A stretch of DNA of 64,000 nucleotides from Salticus scenicus. Lineage: Eukaryota > Arthropoda > Arachnida > Araneae > Salticidae. This document shows, in pieces, positions 1-12,040 of the stretch. Position 1 is the first letter of the stretch. Each line of letters begins with the position of its first letter. The stretch is from NCBI GenBank assembly GCA_963930645.1, contig OZ005660.1:202954927-203018926 (forward strand), in the 5' to 3' direction. The position numbers and the translations under genes were made by a program. Under the pieces are notes generated by a model, which ran no database searches, was not told where the DNA came from, and worked only from the letters and a program-made list of their open reading frames with translations.

Positions 1-91
1 CGTGTGCAATGTAGCTCAAGTGTGCATAGTGTAAGAAATTGCGAACAAACAAATGCACGTTTTTAGCATTGTATTTTTAGCATCAACTATC

Positions 92-290
92 TTTTCGTAC
101 TAAATCGATGATGCTCTGCAATTTTATAATTCACTTTTTCCCCTTGTCTTGAACCGTTTCCGAGATAGGAACGCTAGCATGAATGTCTAAACAATCTTTT
201 TGTACTAAATCGATGATGCTCTTTAACTTTGTAATTCACTTTTTTCTCTAGAACTGTTTTCGAGATAGGAACACTAACTCCTCTATTTTC
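92..290. repeat. Two-unit tandem duplication (about 105 bp)
   Basis: Positions 92-178 and 199-290 carry two diverged copies of one sequence. Both contain the same run through ctaaatcgatgatgctct, then aattcacttttt, then gagataggaac. Nothing here is coding. Confidence 0.7.
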
Positions 291-394
291 CACCAGGTGC
301 CGCTGCAAGCGGCTGCATGGTCACTTTGCTATACTTACATACCATTTTTATCGCTATAGCTGCAGCCGTTTAGCAGTTAAAAGAGCTGAAACTG

Positions 395-592
395 ATTTTT
401 TGGGGCACCCTGTATTTTCTTTAGATTTTAAAGATATTACAATGGAACCTATTTCAGACCAAGACCTTTTCAACAAAACAAAAAGTATCAAAATCGGAGC
501 ATCCGTCCAGAAGTTATGAGCTAACAAACATAAAAAAAAACATACGGTTTGAATTGAGAACCTTCCTTCTTTTTTGAAGTCGGTTAATAATA
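395..592. other. Probable remnant of a dispersed transposon
   Basis: The stretch holds gggcaccctgtat and, at its end, ttttttgaagtcggttaa, both of the kind often seen at ends of arthropod interspersed repeats. There is no ORF and I see no target duplication, so this is a weak call from familiarity alone. Confidence 0.25.
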
Positions 593-838
593 ATTAAATT
601 AGTCGAGATTGTTCAATACTTTTAGCTTTTAATAGAAAAATCTATTTTAAAAGATTTTTAATATTAAAAGATTTTATTTTCTGTGAATGATTATATAAAA
701 AAAGGCTAGTTAAAAAAATATTTAATTAAGTATTCTCATTAAAAAACTAATTTATTTATTAAAAATAAATTTATAATAAATAAATTAGTTGAAATTGCTT
801 AATAATATTGTTTGGACATTTATTTAAAAAGCCTACTT

Positions 839-915
839 CAGTAACCGAGCGGTTCCCCTCTTTAAGCTGGTAGACTGGAAGTGCTGTGTTCGATCCCCGG
901 TGACGCTCGTCGACC
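839..915 (+). repeat. tRNA-derived SINE head (degenerate)
   Basis: An A-box-like stretch (gtaaccgagcggtt) is followed after about 40 bases by a B-box-like gttcgatcccc, as in the class II (Ser/Leu) tRNA-like head of a SINE. The middle (gctggtagac) and the region after the B box resemble the head at 51838-51932 on the other strand, which argues for a SINE family rather than a chance match. It is not an intact tRNA gene: no acceptor stem pairs. Confidence 0.5.
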
Positions 916-1328
916 CTCATGTTGTCAATCGGCTTTAGCAACTAAACCACCACCACAAAAATACTTTTAATATAATTTGTTTTAAATAATGATTGTAAAA
1001 AATGCTAATTAGAAAATCATTTAATAATATATTATAATTAAAAAGGAAAATTTTTAATAGTTAATTTAGTTCAAATTAGTATTACTGTTTGGACTTTTAA
1101 TTGAAAATTTATTTCAAAATACTTTCAAATATAAAAATACACATTTTATGAATGATTATATAAAAAAGAACAAGATACAATTATTTTATTTAAATAATCT
1201 AACTGATAAAATTTTACACTATAATAGATATAGAATTTTAATAATTAAATTAGTCCTGCTTTTCCAATATTATTGTTTAGGCTGTTAGTCAAAAGATCTA
1301 TTTTAAAAAACTTTTTTTTTTAAGTGTT

Positions 1329-1383
<55 letters not shown>

Positions 1384-1520
1384 CAATTATTATAGGGGGG
1401 AAAAGCTAATGAAAAAAAATTATTTAATCAAAAATTAATTTAATTATTAAAAATATGCATTTTTTTTCAAAATTAAGCTAGTTGAGATTGTTTTTATTAT
1501 TCTTTGGTTTTTTAGTTTAA

Positions 1521-1553
<33 letters not shown>
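1329..1553. repeat. AT-rich stretch with (TA)n and (TG)n microsatellites
   Basis: A (TA)n run at 1329-1346 passes directly into (TG)n to about 1381. A second (TA)n run covers 1524-1553. The wider region 593-2020 is strongly AT-rich, with no ORF or motif I can support apart from the SINE head. Confidence 0.9.
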
Positions 1554-1555
<2 letters not shown>

Positions 1556-2099
1556 CGAATACTTTAATTTTTTATTTATTTTTTTATTTTTTTATGAATA
1601 ATTATAGATAAAAAAGTTATTCTTAAGAAATAGTCTAGTTGAAAAAGCTAATTTAGTTATTATATATATATATTTAAGAACTGAATTTGTAGAGATCCTT
1701 TAATACTATTATTTAGACTTTTAATCAAAAAACCTGTATTTTGCAACATTTTTCTACTTAAGAAAGCAAAAATTCATATTACAAGCGAAATATATTTTAC
1801 GTTATTTATGCAGATGATAATTCAAACTCAGACATATTCAAATTTGAGCATGTGTTACTTCTATGCCTCAAATTTATGTTTAAATTTAATTTCCATATAA
1901 AATGTACGGTTATTTCACAAGGAGAAAGGCAGATATATTGCCTACATGCGTGAAAGTTGCGCTGAAGATCTGAATAGCATCGCTTGTTTATAAATATGCA
2001 TCTGATCTATTGTAATGGTGTCGTCGATTTTCAGCCCGTAACGTTTCAGCCCTCAAGTGCAATCGTAGTTTTTCAGCCCACACAAGAGAATCCCACCCC

Positions 2100-2200
2100 G
2101 AATAATCACGTGATGTTCCGGTCTTAATCGAGCTCCTGGTGGACTACCCCCTATTGACCATCAGGTGGACCAGTCCGCCACGTGATAAGACCACGTGGGC
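2100..2200. promoter_or_regulatory. Cluster of three CACGTG palindromes
   Basis: CACGTG occurs at 2107-2112, 2179-2184 and 2192-2197 in a locally GC-richer stretch, just upstream of the FLYWCH fragment. CACGTG is the classic bHLH E-box, but it also occurs in transposon ends in this window (for example near 20071), so a promoter role is only a possibility. Confidence 0.2.
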
Positions 2201-2598
2201 ACTTTTGATAGAAGTTATCGTTAGTACATGAAGCACGGATTAAAAGAGAAGGATGTATTACTAATGTTACGGAAAGGTAGTAATTTTCATCTTACAGATA
2301 GAGGGCGACCAAATCTCGAAAATACACCAATCAGCACATTTTTACATTTCTGGCTGTTCGTTCGTTGGATGACTGAAGCCGAAGGGGCGGGCTTTCCTTT
2401 TCTTCCGCTAAGTTTCAAAGATACTACACCAGGCGGCGATCGGATCGCTTACTCTGCTCGGCTGAATTAATGCGGAAAATAAAGCTCCGTTCCCCATGCT
2501 GACCGGATGATATCTGGTTTATCATCCTGTATCCTAATCCGTGACATGAAGTGAACGGTATTCTAGTGTATGCAGTTATGTCATATTGCAGTGTATGC

Positions 2599-2745
2599 AT
2601 GGATTCGGTAGTAGAAATAATTGAAACTAAAAGAAATAAACCTTGTGCTCTGCACAATGGTTACAGATATGTTATTAAAAGGAAAAATAAAAATGGAACA
2701 ACATGTTGGCGCTGCGTTCATTGTTTTAAATCGACTAAATGCTAA
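2599..2745 (+). pseudogene. FLYWCH zinc-finger domain fragment, frame broken at its end
   Basis: Reading from the ATG at 2599 gives a 48-residue product whose second half fits the FLYWCH zinc-finger pattern: NGYRYVIKRKNKNG, then TCWRC, then a final KC. FLYWCH domains bind DNA or protein and occur in host regulators and in MULE-type transposases. The frame stops (TAA at 2743-2745) right after the lysine-cysteine where the domain should continue with KA. Dropping one T there would restore a lysine-alanine, so this looks like a single-base frameshift, or an exon end without a visible GT donor. An open frame extends upstream to 2551 but has no better start. Whether the source was a host gene or a transposase cannot be told. 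Upstream sequence (2228-2470) is also open but matches nothing I recognise. Confidence 0.5.
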
Positions 2746-4107
2746 AGCCTACTTCTTATGAAGGGTCAAAACGTTTTAAAAGTTGTTAATCACTCCTGCC
2801 AACCAGATATTGATGCAAACCAGGTAAAATTGTAATTGGTATAGATTCTCCCCGTCCCCCTTCCCCTCCCGAGAAATGCCATCTATCGGTCAATACAAAT
2901 GCAAATATGCATGAAAACTTTTTTTTTTTTTTTTTTGTGTTGAGGGGGGGGGGGGGGAATAACTGTATAATTGTTTTAAAATTGTAAAAGCAAGCATACA
3001 ATGTACTGAAATGTAATACAATAATACAAATTAAAATTCGTCAAAAATTATTTAAATTTAATAAAATAAAAAAATTTAAATGCTCCCTGCGAACAATTTT
3101 TTTCATTTTTATTTGTAAAAAAAAATAAAAAAAGTAAAATAAATAAATAAATAAATAAAAAACAAATAAATAAATATGTTTGGGTATTACTTTGCAAATT
3201 TATCGATGAGTTAATTTTTATAAAATACTTTTATGTTTAAATACTAAATATTTGCATTAAATTTCAGTAATCAAACATAAAAATATTTTTAAATTAATAT
3301 TTAATTTATATTTAAATTTTTAAAAAATCATAAATATATTAAACATTTAAAATATTACTGATTGAAATCATAATTAATTGAATTTAATAAACCAATTAAT
3401 TGAAGTCATAATTTAAAAAGTTGTGATTATTATTATTATTATTTGTAATCATTGGTTTAAATAAATATAAAAATTTTGGGGGCTTTATATGTTTTACAGT
3501 ATAATAAAACTTCAACCTACTTATTATTTACATCAGTGCTAAATGTTTAACTTAAAATTCAGCATTCCTACATAAAATGTTTAATAATATTTAAATCATT
3601 TAAAAAATTAATATTTAATTCCTATTTAAATAAATTTAGAAAAGAAATATATAAATGTTTAAAACATTCTTGATTAAAATAAAACTGTAATTAAAAACCA
3701 CTTCTTCTTCTTCTTCTTCTTTTTTTTTTTTTTTTAATTTAAATCAAAAATCAAAAAATTATAATTTTCTGGCAATGTGTAATCGTTTTATGTTTCTTAC
3801 CTTAGGTCTTAATAAAACTGGAACCTACTTGTTATTTACATCAAATGTTTGAATGCAAAATATTTGCTGTAAATTTCAGTAATCCAACATAAAAATATTT
3901 AACAAACATTAGCTTGATAATAAATCTACAAAATAACACTTAAAATTGTTTACAATATATCGTTAAAATACAATAATGTATAATTAATGGAAATAATTAA
4001 AAATTTGTTTGCTGGAAAATTTTCTAAAATTTAAATTATATTTTTTTATTTAAATAATTTTCTAAAAATAATTATATAATTAATATTATTATATTTCAGT
4101 ACATATG
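2746..4107. other. AT-rich intergenic sequence, homopolymers only
   Basis: Very AT-rich, with a T run (about 2919-2936) followed by a G run (2944-2958), an (aaat)n stretch near 3139-3176 and a CTT/T run near 3701-3736. I see no gene, RNA or defined element. Confidence 0.6.
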
Positions 4108-4139
4108 TACGCTACCAACGAGATAAATAAAATAGAGTG

Positions 4140-4980
4140 CTGACTCAATACGCAAGCGAAAGTGGCGTCACTGACCGTCCGTGTATGCAAGAAAACGATT
4201 TCCTATGTTAATCGCCCATTGGATTTTTTGTAAAAAAATTATTAAAAATCGAGGAAAATTATTTCCCGATTTTAATCCCAATATTTGGGTATAGGTATAT
4301 ATTAGTTATCGTATGCATGTGTTAGATTGAGTTATTTTGCTGTCAAATTGACAAAATTTTAATTTTAAATTTCAAAACTCTGTCATTCTTGGCGTTTTTT
4401 GTATTTGGCGATCAAAAACGTAATACGAAAATATGGATGCCAGACGTATATTTTCGTAATATGCATTGTACGAAATATTGTAGAATTAAATATGCTCGCC
4501 AGATTATTTGACGATATTTTTTTTTCCGCCAAGGATGACAGATATCAAATCTATTCCGCTGCAACATATATGAGTATCTTATATGAGACACTTTATTTAG
4601 ACATCTGACTTCAAATTATTATAGAATATTTACCATTTTCTTTTTAATTAGTATATTAGTTGAATATTTATTGTGTACATATCATCCTTTGAAATGAAAT
4701 TTTTATGTTTTCAATCGAATATGGAAGTTTGCCATTTTTTTTCTAGTGCTTTGAAATTTAAAATTAAAATTTTATCAATTTTACAGCAAAAGGAACTTAA
4801 TCTAACGCATGCACACGATAACTAATACATATATATACCCAAATATGGGGATTAAAATCGGATATTAATTTTCCTCGATTTTTAATATTTTTTTACAAAA
4901 ATTCCAATGGACGATTATCATAGGAAATCTTTTTCTTTCATCCACCGACGGCCAGTAACGCATCACTTCGCTTGCGTATA
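4140..4980. mobile_element. Foldback element with arms of about 250 bp
   Basis: Sequence from about 4149 to 4395 is closely matched by the reverse complement of about 4735-4978. Both arms start tacgcaagcgaa-g and share blocks such as aaaaatcgaggaaaatta and gtgttagatt. The loop (about 4400-4730) has only a short ORF of no recognised type. It interrupts the left arm of the larger element: removing it joins tagagtg to gataaa, exactly as in the uninterrupted right arm. I could not identify its target duplication. Confidence 0.75.
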
Positions 4981-5681
4981 GATAAAGGATTAGCTTTCCG
5001 TGGTTCAACATGTATCACGTGATATGAACCAATAGATTGCTATGTTTGGCCCTTTATGACTATTTTGGCATTTAAAATTTCAGTTCAACAAATTACCATT
5101 ATTATTAGGTAACACGACAGTCCTATAACCGATATAAAATATTTTTAAAATAATTTTTCACATATTGCACATTATAATAAATAACACGAAATACTTTTTT
5201 GTTAATCATTTCCCAACAAAGTTCAAAAGTGTTTATAAAGAAAAGTTAAACTTTTAAAAGAGCTAAGTTTAACAACAAATAGTAATTTCTCAACTATTTT
5301 TAAATATTTTGTCGGTTAAATTTCGACTACACGAAATTAAAAAAAAGTAAAATAAAAACTAAAATGATTTTGAACACAATACAATACAATACAAAGGGTG
5401 TTGGGGTAAGCGCTACAGCCGAAAGGCTGGCATGACCTCAAATGATCCGAGAAGAGGGGAATAGGAAGCGAAGAATCCATGTAAGAAACCAGTCCCAAAA
5501 CATGAAAAGTTGAGCCAAAAAAAAAAAAACAGACACTCATTACAGATTAGCCAAGAACATTAGTTAAACAAAAAATATAAGAAAGCCATGAACGAAAAGA
5601 AGAAACAATGTATTAAAAAGACAGCAATACAAGTCAACACACAGGATGACTACACCAAGAAGCATAAATTGACCATAAATG

Positions 5682-8600
5682 CTAAAAAAGACCAGTGCTA
5701 AGAAAAAGTCGAATAAACAGACGAAATAAATGATCATTCTCCTCCAAGATGGTCCAGAAAGTACACCAAGAAATATTGGAAAGAGAGACAATCATCTTTT
5801 GAGAAAGTAGCAGCCTTTCTGCTGCGAATGCCCGACAGTCAAATACATAATGACGTTCAGTTCCAGTCCCAGCATGGCAGATGGAACAGATGGGAGAGTT
5901 GTTGAGATGGAAGCGAAAAAGTCGACATTCAGTAACAGCACTTAGAGTTCGCAAACGGGCAGTAACCACATCTTCTTTCCTGTTCCTAGTGAATTTATAA
6001 ATTGTTGTGCCTAAGTGAGGAGATGATTGGGCGTACGGGCTATCTTCCCACCTGCTATTAAACTGATCGTGCATGATGCGCTTAAAGAGCTGTTTGAGGT
6101 TGCTTGGAACGATACCACCATATGTGTAAGTAGCAAACGGCCCAGTCCTAGCAAGCTGACCAGCTTGTTCATTAGGGGGGGATGCCAACATGGCTAGGCA
6201 CCCAGACAAGAACCAATTTATCCACGTAAGCCCTAATGGACTTAATAGTGTTATACATCTGTAACACAGCCGCAGGAGACATATGATTAACGTGTTTCAA
6301 CGCAGTAAGGGCCGATTTACTGTCAGTCAGGATGAGGCAAAGACCACTCTTGAGAAAAAGACTAGCACCAAAGTCAATTGCGAGGACTTCAGCAGTAAAG
6401 ATGGAATTGAGATGGAATTGACGTCGACTGCAGCGATGGAAGTTTTACACTGATCTTTAGAAGCATCAGTGGCAATAACTTGACACCCAGAAAAGTTGCA
6501 AGTCATATAGTGATGAAAGGAAGCAAGAATTACTGACGGGGGAAGAGCTTTCGACTGAAACGGAAATTCACCCAGAAAAATCTCAATGTAGTCCGTGACT
6601 ATCCCGGCTGGCCAGCAAGAACGAAGGAGCATACCAGGATTGAAGGTGCCATAGTCAGTATCCCACTCCAAACTTGCGTCAACATAATCAAGGGAAGAGT
6701 CATGACCATAGGAAGTGCTGCAGCGAACATAGAAAGTATTTGTCAAGTAGGACCGACGAAAAAATAAGGGAACCTGACCCGACTCCCTGTAGAGTTCAAA
6801 AAGAGGGGTCCACCTAGGCAACCCAGTCGCGAACTTAATAGCCGCATTATAAATGACATCAAGCTTTTTCAATGAAGATTTACAGGCACCACTATAGATA
6901 GGGGCAGCATATTCAATGAGACCACGGATAATGGCGTTAACAACTTTTAAGAGCTGAGAGCTCCGAATGCCCCACAGGGGGGAGGCGATGGCCTTTAATA
7001 AATTCAGACGCTTGACACATTTCTTTTGCATGTAATCAAAATGGGCCCGGAACGTGAAATTAGAAGAGAAAATCACCCCAAGATTTTTCACATGATTGAG
7101 CCACTCAATACTGATACCATGGAGAAAGAGATTTCTTTCCGGAGACTGAGCTTTACGTGAAAAGTTTATGGCAGCACATTTGTCCGGGCGGATGTCCAGT
7201 AGCCAATAACTGCACCAGGTTTGAACTCTGGCCAAAGACTCCTGCAACTTAATCATAACTACGTCAAGACACGGGTCAGCACAATAAATGAGAATGTCAT
7301 CTGCATAGACGATAGCGTGTACACCAGAAACAATTACTTCAAAGAAATCCCACATATATATCGTAAAAAGTATCGGCGAAACCTGAGGAACACCACGATT
7401 AGAAGGGACAGAACGGGAAGTGACGCCTCTCCAACTGACCTTCAAAGATCGTTTATGTAGCCATTGAGCAATCTAATACGCTGTATCACCACCAATACCA
7501 ATACTAGCCATTTTATAGATGAGGGCATCCCTCCACACAGAATCATAGGCAGAGTTGATATCTAACTTGACTGCAATGACGTACTTCTTTTGAATGCGGG
7601 CATCTAAAATTTCCTTGTAGAAGATACGAAGAGCTTTGCTGCAATCTCTGCCAGGGAGAAAACCAAAATGACGAGCATGGAATACCGAACTAATAGTCAC
7701 GTGATCAAGGATCCGTTTCAGAATTATACGCTCTAGAATTTTACTTCCTACAGCAGTTGTTAAGGCAATAGGTCTGTATGCAGCTGGTTGAGTTTTGGGT
7801 TTCCCTTGCTTCCACAAGAACAATAGCAGTCCTCCAAGTATCCGGAACGACGCCGTCATGCAACATCGTGTTAACCATGTCTAGAATTTTTTGCCGATTG
7901 GAGAAGTTAAGAGCTTTAAATATTTGAGCTGGGATTTTGTCCTCCACCGGAGTGGTATTCTTCATTAGATGGATAGCTTGATTAAGTTCAACCAAGCTAA
8001 AACTTTTGTTCCAGAGAGAGTCATTACAGGAGAGATCATAAGGGATTCCAGGAAGGTCATCGGTATGACTGTAATGTGTAGCAAATAACTCAGCCTGCTC
8101 TCTACGATCAGCAATGCCACGACCATTATGATGCAAAACGAGATGAGAATCAGTGGTGATCCACCTATTGTTAAGAGCCTTAATCATTGGGTAAACATTC
8201 CCGCCATTCATTCGATCGCAGACATTCTTCCAAAAGGCCGAGGCTTTTGACCTAACGCAGTGCTTTAATCGCGCAGCGAAACTTCTATACTTGATCCAGT
8301 GTTCCCTAGAAAGTAAATTCTTGGCCAACCGCAGAAATCTCCTTTTTTGCCCAAGCAACCAGACACACTGAGTGTCCCACCAAGGGGGGGGGGGGTTATC
8401 CCTACTCTTAGGAAAATACCTGACAGAGTTGCCCTTTAGGGACCTACTGAAACTGCATGTTAAATTTTCAACACTAACACTAGTATTGCCACTCAGTGAG
8501 TTATTAAAGTCACATTTGACCGCATTCCAGTCAGTGTAGGTACGAGGAATAAGGTGAGGAGAAAATTTACCAGAAATTTGTAATATGATGGGATAATGGT

Positions 8601-9312
8601 CAGAATCAAAGAGATCATGGCGCACTGAAATGTGGCTTCCACGGAAAACATCTGGACTGGCAAAGGTGAGATAATAAGAGAATGGTTACCTGAGGGGGAA
8701 ACATGGGTATAGCTGTTAGAGTTGAGGATACAGACGTTATTGTTAAGTAACCAGTCGTAGATCTGATCAGCGCCCAGGCGTAGAAACAGCATTGCCCCAT
8801 GCAATATGTTTTTGATTGAAATCCCCAAGGATAATAAAAGGGGGATGGATTTTGTGGAGAAGACGGTTTAACCATAGAGAAGAAACATTTCCACCAGGAG
8901 CGTAAAGATTAACTACAAAAATCCACAGAGTGCCAGACCAAATCTTAACAATTAAGAACTCAACATCAGGGGAAACAAGTTCATTAAATGTAACTTGCAC
9001 CGAGGGGAAGCTGATATTCACAGCCGTTAGTAAACCCCCACCTCTACTCAACATATCGTTACGATAAACAATTTCCTGAGGGCAGGAGAAAGAATCAGAA
9101 GGGTTTAAAAACGATTCTTGAAAAACAAAAACATCAGCAGCACAGAACGGCCAAAACTTTAACCAGTGACGCTTCTGGCGAACGCCCCTTGAGTTCCATT
9201 GAATAAAAGATAGAGAAATATTATGACTTATAAAAAAGAGAAATAAAAGTCCTAGAAAACGCTTGTACCCAGAACCAGCAAGGGCAGCATAAGCCAGCCG
9301 GGAAGGGGACAA
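5682..9312 (-). pseudogene. ORF2 of the non-LTR retrotransposon: endonuclease, reverse transcriptase, RNase H
   Basis: ORF2 is spread over at least two - strand frames because of frameshifts. The APE-type endonuclease comes first (SLSFIQWNSRGV, VFQESFL, LYAPGG, ILGDFNQKHIAWG; about 9230-8790 with a frame change). Reverse transcriptase follows (YRPIALTTAVGSKILERI, GFLPGRD, then the catalytic YADD in HAIVYADDILIYC near 7310). RNase H follows: an aspartate motif (VIATDASKDQ) near 6460, a second, LILTDSKSALTAL, read across a frame break near 6310, and VPSHVGIPP near 6190. The C terminus has a zinc finger (CSICHAGTGTERHYVFDC, near 5880). ORF2 shares its frame with ORF1, a few bases after the ORF1 stop, but shows no ATG before the endonuclease. 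The product would nick the target and copy the element's RNA. It is inactive as it stands. Confidence 0.8.
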
Positions 9313-9321
9313 GTTTAATCA

Positions 9322-10422
9322 CTAAGTAGCCTCTGCCATTTCCACCTCAACATTTATCTTGGATTGGGGAAATCTACTAACCGGAGTCTTGTTTTGGATC
9401 TCAGTCAGTCCAGTCTCATTTACCTTCGATTTCTTTAATAGTCGTTCAGTTTGTTCTTTTAGGTTGGAGGTATGGGGTTTATCATCAGTGGGAGCAGCAG
9501 ACTTCGCAGTCAACCGACCGGTAGACTTGATTACTAATGTCGTCAAACGATCCATGCTTTGTTTGATCTCTTTTGTTTGCTGCTGTACCAATTGTAGTAT
9601 ACTCTCATTATTTTGTTGAACTAGTTGCGTAACACTTTCAATACTTTTTTGAACAACCTGACTTAGAAGATCCTGAAGTTTCATAAACACCGAGTCTAGG
9701 CTATTCTGGAATTCATCTCTGGTAACTATGGCGTCCTTTTGTGTGTTCTGCGTAACAGCGGCAGCAGCGTAAGATTTTTTATCCAACGCACGGAATTGGC
9801 GACGAGCTTCAGTGATAGATACATGATTATCGGTTTTATATTTTAACATTGACATTTCATGGAGTCGTTTCGGACATTGGGAATCAGTCGCCTCATGATT
9901 TTCGCTACAATTGCAACATCTCTTAACTTCACTTGTGCACGTGTTTTCGGGATGATTCTCAGCGCATTTTTTGCACGTGACGTTACTTTTGCATTTAAGT
10001 GTCGAGTGGTCAAATTTACAACATTTTGTACACTGACGCGGCCGATCATAAAAAGGTTTGATTTTCTCAATCATGTAAAAGAATTTTATTTCTGGGGGAA
10101 GATTAGCGCCAAATATAGTAACTAGAACAGTCTCCGTAAGTTGGACACCTGATTGAGACTTTCTCGTAAATCGACGTAGTTCTTTAACCTTCAATTTATT
10201 TTCTATTTGAATTTCAGTCCCAAGATCAGCTAAATATGTAGTAGGGTCAATGTCATGTAACACAAATCGGGAAGTGATATTCTCTTGTTGTACATAAGGG
10301 GTGACAGGAACCTTTAATAAACTCTCCAATTTAACAATTTGTTTTGCACATTCTAGGTCTTCGGTCTCAATGAGAAGCTTGTTAGTTCTGGTAAATTTTA
10401 TGCTATGTATTTTGTTATTCAA
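9322..10422 (-). pseudogene. ORF1 (gag-like) of the non-LTR retrotransposon, three CCHC knuckles
   Basis: This open frame of about 366 codons encodes a nucleic-acid-binding gag-like protein that would coat the element's RNA. Three zinc knuckles lie in the middle: CTKCCKFDHSTLKC, CKKCAENHPENTC and CCNCSENHEATDSQC. A predicted coiled segment rich in Gln and hydrophobic heptads follows, containing repeated QLVQQ. The upstream half resembles the RRM-like N-terminal region of Jockey-group gag proteins. No ATG is visible at the 5' end: the first in-frame codons are TTG and the frame runs back to a TAA near 10460. The true start is therefore lost, or lies upstream across a frameshift. The frame closes with a TAG at 9324-9322, shortly before the ORF2 frame opens. 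Confidence 0.8.
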
Positions 10423-10544
10423 GCTAATTTTACTATGAATTTCAGCCTTGATTGCTTGGGCTTATTGCGGGGGAATTTACCTTCACCGGGTTCCAAAAAC
10501 AAACACACACGTGTAACTCCATTTGTAAAAGCATATTCTAGTTG

Positions 10545-10722
10545 CAGGCCCTGACTTACGGCAGGGCATACGGGGCAAATGCCCTGGGCCCCCCTTCTTG
10601 AAGGGCCCCCCCCTACAGGCGTATGCAGAAATTCTGCAACCTAAAGACCTCTTATGCCAATGCAAGGGGGCCCCCCAGAATAGGCTTGCCCCGGGGCTCC
10701 AGGTAGTCTAAGTCGGGCCCTG
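10545..10722. mobile_element. hAT-type MITE, 178 bp
   Basis: Ends are caggccctgactta and, inverted, cagggcccgactta. The 8 bases tctagttg flank it at 10537-10544 and 10723-10730. The body is GC-rich and largely palindromic (gggccccccc blocks). It sits inside the 5' region of the non-LTR retrotransposon, so it is younger than that element. Confidence 0.85.
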
Positions 10723-11284
10723 TCTAGTTGTAAAGGGAGGGGAATATCTTCCTTAAGAAATATATTTGACTCAAGAGACGACTGCTCGTGGAACGTAAAA
10801 TGGGAATTCATTCTTCCCGAAGACAAACAACTGGTTACCCCACTGCCAGCTGGCAGGAGAACCGAAGTACAACAAATATATAAGTAAAAGAAAAAAGCAA
10901 AAGAAAACAAAAATAAACACTCACTTGTGTCCTTAAAGAAACCAACAGAGATTAAAATGAGTGAGAAAACTTACACACTTCGTAGAAATAACCAAGAAAA
11001 AGCAAACAGGTCAAGACAGCAACACCCCTTTTTCACCATCCTAAACCGAAAATCGATTTTGAACAAAAATATATTAAACTGCATAAGTAAAAAAAAAAAA
11101 AAACATTGGCGGTAACGATTTTCGCCAAGTTCAATTTACAAACCGTTGACATAGAAATTTATTGAAAATAAGCTGTTACCAAGGGAAACAATGGACAAAT
11201 GGTTCATATCACATGACTCATATTGGACCATGTTAGGGTTACTATTTATCACTCTACGTTATTTATCTCGTTGTACGCTACTAT

Positions 11285-12003
11285 GCAGATTTAGAAAAAA
11301 AAAAACACATAGATATAGTAATAAGACATACAGTGATAAGAGAGAGGAAAAAAAGTGATTCCTTTTTAAATGGGGAAAGTCACTCTAATGGCTTCCTTTC
11401 TCCGAGTAAATTACACACAGGAATACACACGGATAATTTAGCAAATAAAATTTATGAATAATTTTTTTTGCTAAAGGTTAATAAAAAACTGTAGATACAG
11501 TTTCAAATTCATTTTTCTTTTTTTCAAAACCTTCTAATGGCTGATTCCAAAACTTTTTTTCGGCAGCAAAAATTTTTGCTGGATAACATGGGGATGATAG
11601 ATCTATACATATTACTATATCTATGAAAAAAAAAAAATAGATATGCATCAATATTGTTTTATTTATATTTATATTAAATTTTGCATTAATGAATTAAATT
11701 TTGTGATATTTCATAGCTAATTTCAAAATAAGCATACAGATGGCAGCACTGATTTTGATCCAATAAAGGGATCAGACGATAGATATAGTAATAAGACATA
11801 GATTGATCATTGAGGGGGAGAAAGTGATTCCTTTTTACTCGGAAAAAGACGGCCATTTTACTGTCTTATGGATGTATTTCCCCGAGTGAATATACACGGG
11901 AATACACACAGATAATTTAACAAATAAAATTTATGTACTAAAAGAGAATGAAAAACTCCAGATACCCATTTTTCTTTCTTTTCGTTTTCCTATCCTTTCC
12001 TTT

Positions 12004-12040
<37 letters not shown>

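Larger units (their letters stand above)
5377..11054 (-). mobile_element. Non-LTR retrotransposon (I/Jockey-type group), full length but degenerate
   Basis: The element reads on the - strand: a 5' region, a gag-like ORF1 with zinc knuckles, then ORF2 with endonuclease, reverse transcriptase, RNase H and a terminal CCHC finger. The sequence gattttgaaca flanks it at 5366-5376 and 11055-11065, an 11-bp target duplication that fixes both ends. The 3' end on the - strand is a short repeat of TTGTA units (about 5378-5394) instead of poly(A). RNase H after RT points to the I/Nimb/Loa/Outcast part of the tree; the clade cannot be fixed by eye. Several frameshifts make it inactive. Confidence 0.85.
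4116..11273. mobile_element. DNA transposon with 8-bp target duplication, expanded by nested insertions
   Basis: The left end starts caacgagataaata and the right end is its reverse complement (tatttatctcgttg). Both are flanked by the same 8 bases, tacgctac, at 4108-4115 and 11274-11281, so this is one insertion. Similarity between the arms continues inward for roughly 150 bases (for example gtgatatgaacca at about 5018-5030 and its complement near 11203-11215). An 8-bp duplication suits hAT or a related superfamily, though the end is not a typical CAG. With the nested insertions removed, the element is only about 0.63 kb and non-coding, i.e. a palindromic MITE. Confidence 0.8.

Noticed and set aside
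839..915. Functional tRNA gene
   Set aside because: A and B boxes are present but no acceptor stem or anticodon arm pairs properly.
5564..5791. Hydrophobic 75-codon ORF suggesting a membrane protein
   Set aside because: Out of frame at the 3' end of the non-LTR element; T-rich codons create hydrophobicity.
7221..7460. 79-codon + strand ORF
   Set aside because: Antisense to the non-LTR reverse transcriptase.
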